A program made the translations under genes and the position numbers. Below are positions 7,438-12,100 of a stretch of DNA of 12,100 nt, one piece after another; the stretch's first letter is position 1; every line of letters starts with the position of its first letter. Location: assembly GCA_948439925.1 (NCBI GenBank), contig CAOJNR010000018.1, positions 1 through 12,100 of the forward strand. Reading direction: 5' to 3'. A model generated the notes under the pieces. The model had not been told where the DNA came from and ran no database searches. It worked only from the letters and a program-made list of their open reading frames with translations. Source of the DNA: an uncultured Clostridia bacterium (GTDB lineage Bacteria > Bacillota > Clostridia > Christensenellales > UBA1242).

Positions 7438-8433
7438 TTAAAAAGCAAAATCATTTTGCTTTAATTTTTTGAATAATTGAAAGAGTGCGGAATTTGTTGC
7501 CATAATCTTATTGCCATGTCCCATAAACTTATTTTTATAAACATGAACAGCTTTTTTGTCGGCAATCGCAAAGATATATTCTTCGCACTCAGCCCTTCTT
7601 TCTTTTGTGATTGCAAAAACAATTTCCGCACCACAATTTTTGAGTTTATTCAGTGAAAAGTTGTAAACTCCCTCGGCACTTGGCTGACAAATTTCACTTT
7701 CAATGCTGGCATGAGCCAAAACCTCATCAAAGTTTTGCTTTGCAAACAATCTTTGTTCAAGTTGTCCACCTGTCGCACTGTCATAAATGGCAATCTTACA
7801 ATTCTTTAATCTCAAAAGTCCGAAAATCGCCTGTTCAATTTCAAGTCCATTTTCACTTATGATAAAATCTTTAAACTTCGACGCCACTCTAAGCTGAACC
7901 TCATCAATTTCGCCAAGCTTTCCTTGATATGACAAAACAATATCACACAAAAGATTATTATAAAAATAAGAAAATTTAAGGCCTTCAAATGACGACTTTA
8001 TATCTTCAAGCTCCTTTTTCACCTCTTGCATATCACTTGCAAAAATCTGGAATGAATATGTTTTTTGCCCTTCTTTAAGCTTTAAAATAATTTTCAATAA
8101 TTTCTGCCAGTCGTTGTCAACAGGCAAAAAAATAATCTTATTTTCATCCTTTTCAAAAACAAGCGCTTGTTCGTCGATTGTTCCGATATATTTGCCGAGG
8201 CTTGAAAGACGAGAGAAAGTGAATTCGTCAATATGAGAATTTTCCATAAAAACTATTTTACATTCATCTTCTTTTTCAAATTCTTCCCAGCACTTTGTTT
8301 TGTCATAATCCAAAAAAACAAGCTTTTTGCAACAACAATCATTTATTGCAAAAAACTTGTGCATGGTCATAGGATCAAAATCAAATTGACTTAATTTTGT
8401 TTGTTCAACAAAAAGATAAACATTAAATTCCAT
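7438..8433 (-). CDS. cinA: divergent, shortened CinA-like protein
   Basis: A 331-aa protein in the classic cinA position between pgsA and recA. Canonical CinA (about 410 aa) joins a MoCF-like N-domain, a KH-type middle domain and a C-terminal NMN deamidase (PncC) domain. Here the C-domain is recognisable: KIAIYDSATGGQLEQRL (213-229) matches the IATAESCTGG motif and keeps its Ser (S219) and TGG, AEIVFAITK (269-277) matches the ADIALAVTG strand, and GHGNKI (305-310) the GDRxxIR motif. The Tyr/Lys-bearing YSNxxK segment and the GIAGP loop are not evident. Residues 124-195 fit the KH-type middle domain, and KIIFLPV (99-105) resembles the end of the MoCF domain, whose GTELL and TTGGLGPT motifs are absent. 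It is therefore probably not an active deamidase or ADP-ribose pyrophosphatase. The start has AGAGG close upstream, within the 14-nt gap after the fused gene. Confidence 0.65.
   Translation of the reverse strand: MEFNVYLFVEQTKLSQFDFDPMTMHKFFAINDCCCKKLVFLDYDKTKCWEEFEKEDECKIVFMENSHIDEFTFSRLSSLGKYIGTIDEQALVFEKDENKIIFLPVDNDWQKLLKIILKLKEGQKTYSFQIFASDMQEVKKELEDIKSSFEGLKFSYFYNNLLCDIVLSYQGKLGEIDEVQLRVASKFKDFIISENGLEIEQAIFGLLRLKNCKIAIYDSATGGQLEQRLFAKQNFDEVLAHASIESEICQPSAEGVYNFSLNKLKNCGAEIVFAITKERRAECEEYIFAIADKKAVHVYKNKFMGHGNKIMATNSALFQLFKKLKQNDFAF
7441..7462 (-). terminator. weak hairpin plus T-run at the end of the cinA-like gene
   Basis: On the minus strand AAAGCAAAAT and ATTTTGCTTT (7453-7462/7442-7451) are perfect complements around one central base, so in practice an 8-bp stem with a 5-nt loop. 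A run of five T follows directly, overlapping the stop codon. With only two G-C pairs it would be at best a partial terminator or attenuator between the cinA-like gene and recA. Confidence 0.3.
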
Positions 8434-8447
8434 ATCGCCTCTTTTGT

Positions 8448-10424
8448 TTATTTTTGCTTTTTCCTTGATGCGCTTTTTTGTTTTGGCGCGTTTTCCTTGA
8501 TGGTTTTATTTTCAGTTTTCACATCCAATATTTCTTTTTCAGTTGCAACTTTATCTTCTTTCGCTTCAAAAGCAATATCTTTTTTGCTTTTATCGTCAGC
8601 AAAGACAGCGCGATTTTTGAAGATATAGCCAAGTCCTGATGAGATTGTGAGAAGTGTTGTGATTGTGAGAAGAACAAGAAGGAAAATATTGATTATCACA
8701 TTTGCAAGGTCTGCCTTTTCGCCTAAAAGAAGTGTTGTGTCTTGAATAAATCCAGCGTAAACAAGATAGAGCGAAATTGTTATGTATTGAAGTGTTGCCT
8801 TAATTTTTCCGCTCCACTCTGCTGCGAGAACTTTGCCTTTTGCGCCAGCAACTTGTCGAAGCGCAGAGATAATAAATTCTCTTGCAAGCATGATGATAAC
8901 GCAAACTGAAACAAACTCAACTGGTCTTGCAATCACATTAAAATCTGAACGAACTGGAACACCAATCATGAGAATAAGTCCAGTCATCATCAAAACTTTA
9001 TCCGCAATGGCATCAAAAAACTTGCCAAGGTCAGTCACTTGGTTTAATTTTCTTGCATAATATCCGTCCAAAAAGTCAGTCACGCAAGCTATTATAAAAA
9101 GCCCTGCTGAGATAAACTTTCCACCTGGAATAAATGTCGCCAAATAGAAAAAGATGACAATATCGCCAACTCTCACACATCCATTATCCACAAAACGCAC
9201 ACCAAAGTCAACCAAAGGTGAGAGATTTTGGCTATGTCCAAGATATTCACCTGTGCTTTCATCAAAGCTGTCGACAAGAATCTCCATTTCTTGCCCAATA
9301 GCCTGAGAGTTTTTATCTTTCATTATGCGCTCTTGAAGAGCTTGAACTTTTTTAAGTCTTCTGTTTTTCTTCCAATTTGATATCTGTTTATCCATGAAAA
9401 AACTTGCTGTGTTTTGCTCACGAGAGTAAGGAAAAAATCCTGCATAGTCAAGTTCTGTTTCTTTCAAAAAGTGAAGAAGTTTTTTAAACGCCTTTCCGCT
9501 TTCACCAGGATAGCCAACAATGAAAGTTGAGCGAAGTTTAATCCAAGGATATTCCTCTTTTATCATTTTCACAAGCTGGCGAGTCTGATTCTCATCCAGT
9601 CTTCTTCTCATGCTCAACAAGATGTCATTGTCGATATGTTGAAGTGGAATGTCAAGATATTTGCACATTTTTTCTTCATTTGTTATGTAATCAAGAAGCT
9701 CTTTCGTCACTTTTTCAGGATAGGCATAGTGAATCCTAATCCATTTGAGTTCTTTAATTTTGCAAAGTTTTTTGCAAAGCTCAATCAGCATATTTTTGCC
9801 ATAGAGGTCTTCGCCATAACGTGTTGTGTCTTGTGCGACAAGGATGATTTCCTTCACTCCTCTATCAACAAGATTTTTCGCTTCGCTGACAAGGTTATCC
9901 ATTGGCTCTGACACATATCTTCCACGAATTCTTGGAATTGTGCAATAAGAACATGCATTGTTGCAACCGTCTGCAATTTTCAGATAAGCATAAGCGCCTG
10001 AGTGAGTGAAAACGCGCTGACCTTCACCAAATTTTTTTGATTGTGGCACTTGATATAAAGTTTCAATAACTTTGCATATGTCCACATTTTCACGAATTTT
10101 AAGAAAAGTATCGACAAGCGGAAAATTCTCTTTCATTTCAGAAAAATGCCTTTCTGGAAAACAACCAGTCACGATTATTTTCTCAACTTTTCCCAGTTTT
10201 TTAAGTTCTTCCATTTCGATAATGTTTGCAATCGCCTCTTCGACTGCTGGCTGAATAAAAGCGCAGGTGTTGACAATGACGATGTCAGAATATTCCACAT
10301 CAGCCACAATCTCTAAACCATACTCTTTTATTCTTCCAAGCATTTTTTCAAGGTCGACTTTGTTTTTATCACAACCTAGCGAAATTGCCGAAACCTTTTT
10401 ATCCATAAGTTCTTTTTTAGTCAT
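8448..10424 (-). CDS. rimO-pgsA: fused ribosomal protein S12 methylthiotransferase RimO and phosphatidylglycerophosphate synthase PgsA
   Basis: A 658-aa polypeptide made of two enzymes. Residues 1-423 are RimO, which methylthiolates an Asp of ribosomal protein S12: MTTase cysteines C18 (SLGCDKN), C54 and C88, radical-SAM GCNNACSYC (C154, C158, C161), IPRIRGRY, AQDTTRYG, IPLQH, FIVGYPGE, then a TRAM domain from about 377 that breaks off at VRVGDIV. From 424 the sequence is PgsA, a membrane enzyme joining CDP-diacylglycerol and glycerol-3-phosphate: FIPGGKF, then the complete CDP-alcohol phosphotransferase motif (D450, D453-G454, A457-R458, G467, D471, D475), four or five membrane helices and a Lys/Glu-rich tail of about 50 residues. 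The last 20 or so residues of RimO and the first 20 or so of PgsA (the NLPNxLTxxR segment and half of helix 1) are missing. ATG 10424 is chosen because GGGGAT precedes it; it overlaps the ftsK stop by 8 nt. Confidence 0.9.
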   Translation of the reverse strand: MTKKELMDKKVSAISLGCDKNKVDLEKMLGRIKEYGLEIVADVEYSDIVIVNTCAFIQPAVEEAIANIIEMEELKKLGKVEKIIVTGCFPERHFSEMKENFPLVDTFLKIRENVDICKVIETLYQVPQSKKFGEGQRVFTHSGAYAYLKIADGCNNACSYCTIPRIRGRYVSEPMDNLVSEAKNLVDRGVKEIILVAQDTTRYGEDLYGKNMLIELCKKLCKIKELKWIRIHYAYPEKVTKELLDYITNEEKMCKYLDIPLQHIDNDILLSMRRRLDENQTRQLVKMIKEEYPWIKLRSTFIVGYPGESGKAFKKLLHFLKETELDYAGFFPYSREQNTASFFMDKQISNWKKNRRLKKVQALQERIMKDKNSQAIGQEMEILVDSFDESTGEYLGHSQNLSPLVDFGVRFVDNGCVRVGDIVIFFYLATFIPGGKFISAGLFIIACVTDFLDGYYARKLNQVTDLGKFFDAIADKVLMMTGLILMIGVPVRSDFNVIARPVEFVSVCVIIMLAREFIISALRQVAGAKGKVLAAEWSGKIKATLQYITISLYLVYAGFIQDTTLLLGEKADLANVIINIFLLVLLTITTLLTISSGLGYIFKNRAVFADDKSKKDIAFEAKEDKVATEKEILDVKTENKTIKENAPKQKSASRKKQK

Positions 10425-12100
10425 AGTTATCCCCAAAAATCTGATAGAATTCTTCGATTGAAGTGTAAACCGTTCTCTGTTTTGAGCCTTCTGCCGAAGA
10501 TATATATCCCCTCTCTTCCATTTGGTCAATTATGCGTGCCGCACGAGGATAACCAATGGAAAGTTTGCGCTGAACCATAGTGGTTGACGCAACACCGTTA
10601 TCAATGCAAATTTTAAGTGCTTGTGGAAGAAGTGGATCCATGCTGTTATCGCTATCACCACCGCCAGAAGACTTGTTCATGCCGTTGATTGCGTTTTGGG
10701 CATCAATATCAATCTGCTCTTCATTGTTTTCAATGATGTAAGAAACTATATCTTTTGTTTCAGGCGTGTCAATGAAACATCCTTGAAGACGAGCAGGCGC
10801 TGAGTCAGCTGGTTTATAAAGCATATCACCCCAGCCCAAAAGTTTTTCAGCACCAGTTGAACCAAGAATAACCTCACCGTCCACACGCCCTGCAACTTTG
10901 AATGCAATACGCGCTGGGAAGTTTGCTTTGATTGTTCCAGTGACCACATCGGTTGAAGGCCTTTGCGTTGCAAGAATGAGGTGAATACCCGCAGCACGAG
11001 CCTTTTGTGCAAGACGCTGAATTTTGTTTTCAATTTCATTTTTATGTTCAACCATAAAGTCAGCAAACTCGTCAAATATGATAACAATATATGGCATTTT
11101 CTTCTTTTTACCGTTCTTGACGTCATCAATTTGGTTGTATTCACCGATATTACGAACTCTGGCTTCACTGATAAGGTTGAAACGGCGTTCCATTTCCTCA
11201 ACCGCCCAGCCAAGAGCGTTAACCGCTTTATTTGCGTCAGTGATAACTTTTGGCACAACGAGATGAGGCAGACCTTCATACATTGAAAGTTCAACTTGCT
11301 TAGGGTCAATCATGATGAACTTAACTTCATCTGGACTTGCTTTATAAAGTATCGAAACAATAATTGAGTTGAGGCAAACCGACTTACCAGAGCCAGTTGT
11401 TCCTGCAACCAAAAGGTGTGGCATTTTTTGAAGGTTGCAAACTTTGACAGCTCCTGCAATATCTTTTCCGAGTGCAAAAGTAAGTGGAGAAGGGCTCATT
11501 GTGAACTCTTTTGACTGCAACACGTCTTTTATGCTGACCTTTGCAACTTTTGAATTTGGAACTTCGATACCAACAATGCTTCTTCCCGGAATTGGAGCTT
11601 CAATACGAATTTGCCCTTTTGCAGAAAGAGCATACGCTATATCGGCATCAAGCGAAAGAATTTTTTTGACTGAAATGCCTTCTGGCATTGCAATTTCATA
11701 GCGTGTTACAGTTGGACCAATAACCACACTTTGAACTTTGGCAGGAACTCCAAATTTTTCAAGTGCATTTTCAAGTGCCACCCTCTTCATTGGGATTTCT
11801 TCGTTAAACATTGAAAGGTCATCAGACTGAGTTGTGATAAGGTCGAGTGAAGGACGAGAATAACGATAAGGCTTGATTGGCTCTGACTTTTCTTCGCCAT
11901 CAAGTTCAACGAAACGTTTTTTGCGGTCGAGGTTTTCTTTTCCTTCTCTTCTTTCAAAACTGTCACGGCGTTCCAAGTTTTCACGTCCAAGTTGCCTGTC
12001 ATTATTATCTCGCGACATAAGGTTATCGCGCCTGTCCACGCTTTCTCGGCGCTCAAAATTTCGGTCAATATTTCTGTCAATATTATCTCTTCTTGAAAGA
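10417..12100 (-). CDS. ftsK: FtsK/SpoIIIE family DNA translocase (5' end outside window)
   Basis: A septal, ATP-driven pump that moves chromosome ends through the closing septum (or into the forespore if it is SpoIIIE). 560 residues are visible; the membrane domain lies beyond the right edge and the frame is open to it, so the GTG at 12039 is not a true start. First comes a strongly charged linker rich in Arg, Asp, Glu and Asn (to about 11890). The motor follows: GPTVTRYE, PGRSIVGIE, Walker A GTTGSGKS (11380-11403), MIDPKQVELS, Walker B YIVIIFDEFADFM (about 11050-11090), RLAQKARAAGIH, LATQRPSTDVVTG and AEKLLGWGDM. The C-terminal winged-helix gamma domain (DPLLPQAL, IGYPRAARIIDQMEERG) reads polar DNA motifs. 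The block after ARIAF reads KVAGRVDGEVILG, where the family usually has AVSSxxDSRTILD. It heads the rimO-pgsA-cinA run, with an 8-nt overlap. Confidence 0.95.
   Translation of the reverse strand, partial: LSRRDNIDRNIDRNFERRESVDRRDNLMSRDNNDRQLGRENLERRDSFERREGKENLDRKKRFVELDGEEKSEPIKPYRYSRPSLDLITTQSDDLSMFNEEIPMKRVALENALEKFGVPAKVQSVVIGPTVTRYEIAMPEGISVKKILSLDADIAYALSAKGQIRIEAPIPGRSIVGIEVPNSKVAKVSIKDVLQSKEFTMSPSPLTFALGKDIAGAVKVCNLQKMPHLLVAGTTGSGKSVCLNSIIVSILYKASPDEVKFIMIDPKQVELSMYEGLPHLVVPKVITDANKAVNALGWAVEEMERRFNLISEARVRNIGEYNQIDDVKNGKKKKMPYIVIIFDEFADFMVEHKNEIENKIQRLAQKARAAGIHLILATQRPSTDVVTGTIKANFPARIAFKVAGRVDGEVILGSTGAEKLLGWGDMLYKPADSAPARLQGCFIDTPETKDIVSYIIENNEEQIDIDAQNAINGMNKSSGGGDSDNSMDPLLPQALKICIDNGVASTTMVQRKLSIGYPRAARIIDQMEERGYISSAEGSKQRTVYTSIEEFYQIFGDNYD
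10429..10436 (-). promoter_or_regulatory. rimO ribosome binding site inside ftsK
   Basis: Minus-strand TTGGGGAT ends 4 nt before ATG 10424, within the last codons of the ftsK gene. It decides the start against the longer frame opening at 10529 (35 extra residues lying inside ftsK) and against a second ATG six codons downstream that has no such site. Confidence 0.7.
12049..12084. repeat. 12-bp tandem repeat in the FtsK linker coding region
   Basis: Plus-strand units TCGGTCAATATT (12061-12072) and TCTGTCAATATT (12073-12084) differ at one base. A decayed third unit, GCGCTCAAAATT, lies at 12049-12060. Each unit encodes four residues of the NIDR type in the charged linker, so gain or loss of units would keep the frame. 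Confidence 0.6.

Noticed and set aside
9160..9190. Separate internal start for PgsA (GTG before RVGDIV)
   Set aside because: A GTG exists in the right frame, but the upstream GGA is too close and the product would still lack the normal PgsA N-terminus, so I do not annotate it; separate expression cannot be excluded.
10425..10529. Upstream extension of RimO to 10529
   Set aside because: The extra 35 residues lie inside the ftsK coding region and do not match RimO N-termini; ATG 10424 has a good ribosome binding site.
10746..11309. Long overlapping frames within ftsK, recA and miaB on either strand
   Set aside because: They lie wholly within well-supported genes, have no recognisable motifs or ribosome binding sites and are explained as shadow frames.
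1..12100. A defence, phage, CRISPR or biosynthetic system
   Set aside because: Every substantial frame is accounted for by housekeeping genes; no cas, toxin-antitoxin, integrase, transposase or spaced direct repeats were seen.

Overview
The window looks like the chromosome of a low-GC, standard-code bacterium of the Bacillota, most likely a Clostridia-type lineage. It is AT-rich, most genes have purine-rich ribosome binding sites, and it carries two gene blocks that are usual in that phylum: ftsK/spoIIIE-rimO-pgsA-cinA-recA and miaB-mutS. All genes except one lie on the minus strand. I cannot place it at genus level from sequence alone.

Layout, right to left in the direction of transcription. 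An ftsK/spoIIIE-type translocase enters from the right edge (10417-12100, 5' end missing). Its stop overlaps the start of rimO by 8 nt. RimO runs in frame into a CDP-alcohol phosphatidyltransferase (PgsA), giving one predicted 658-aa fused protein (8448-10424). A shrunken CinA-like gene follows after 14 nt (7438-8433). Then come a weak hairpin with a T-run and recA (6377-7381). An intergenic stretch (6018-6376) holds a clean bidirectional terminator and, two bases past the recA stop, an 89-bp array of inverted repeats that can fold into an almost fully paired four-way cloverleaf. A class A penicillin-binding protein gene (3783-6017, plus strand) converges on recA. Back-to-back promoters sharing one -35 region drive this gene and the divergent miaB-mutS operon (miaB 2537-3661; mutS 1-2540, 3' end missing), where stop and start overlap as ATGA.

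The genes are housekeeping: DNA segregation, recombination and mismatch repair, tRNA and ribosomal methylthiolation, phospholipid head-group synthesis and peptidoglycan synthesis. I saw no phage, CRISPR, defence cluster, tRNA, rRNA or recognisable insertion sequence.

The unusual signal is that several conserved proteins have lost pieces while staying in frame: RecA lacks seven residues between Walker B and loop L1; MiaB ends before its TRAM domain; RimO and PgsA are fused with the end of one and the start of the other missing; and CinA has lost the signature motifs of its N-terminal domain. Either this lineage has a marked tendency to compact its genes, or some junctions are assembly errors. 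Frame preservation in every case argues for the first.
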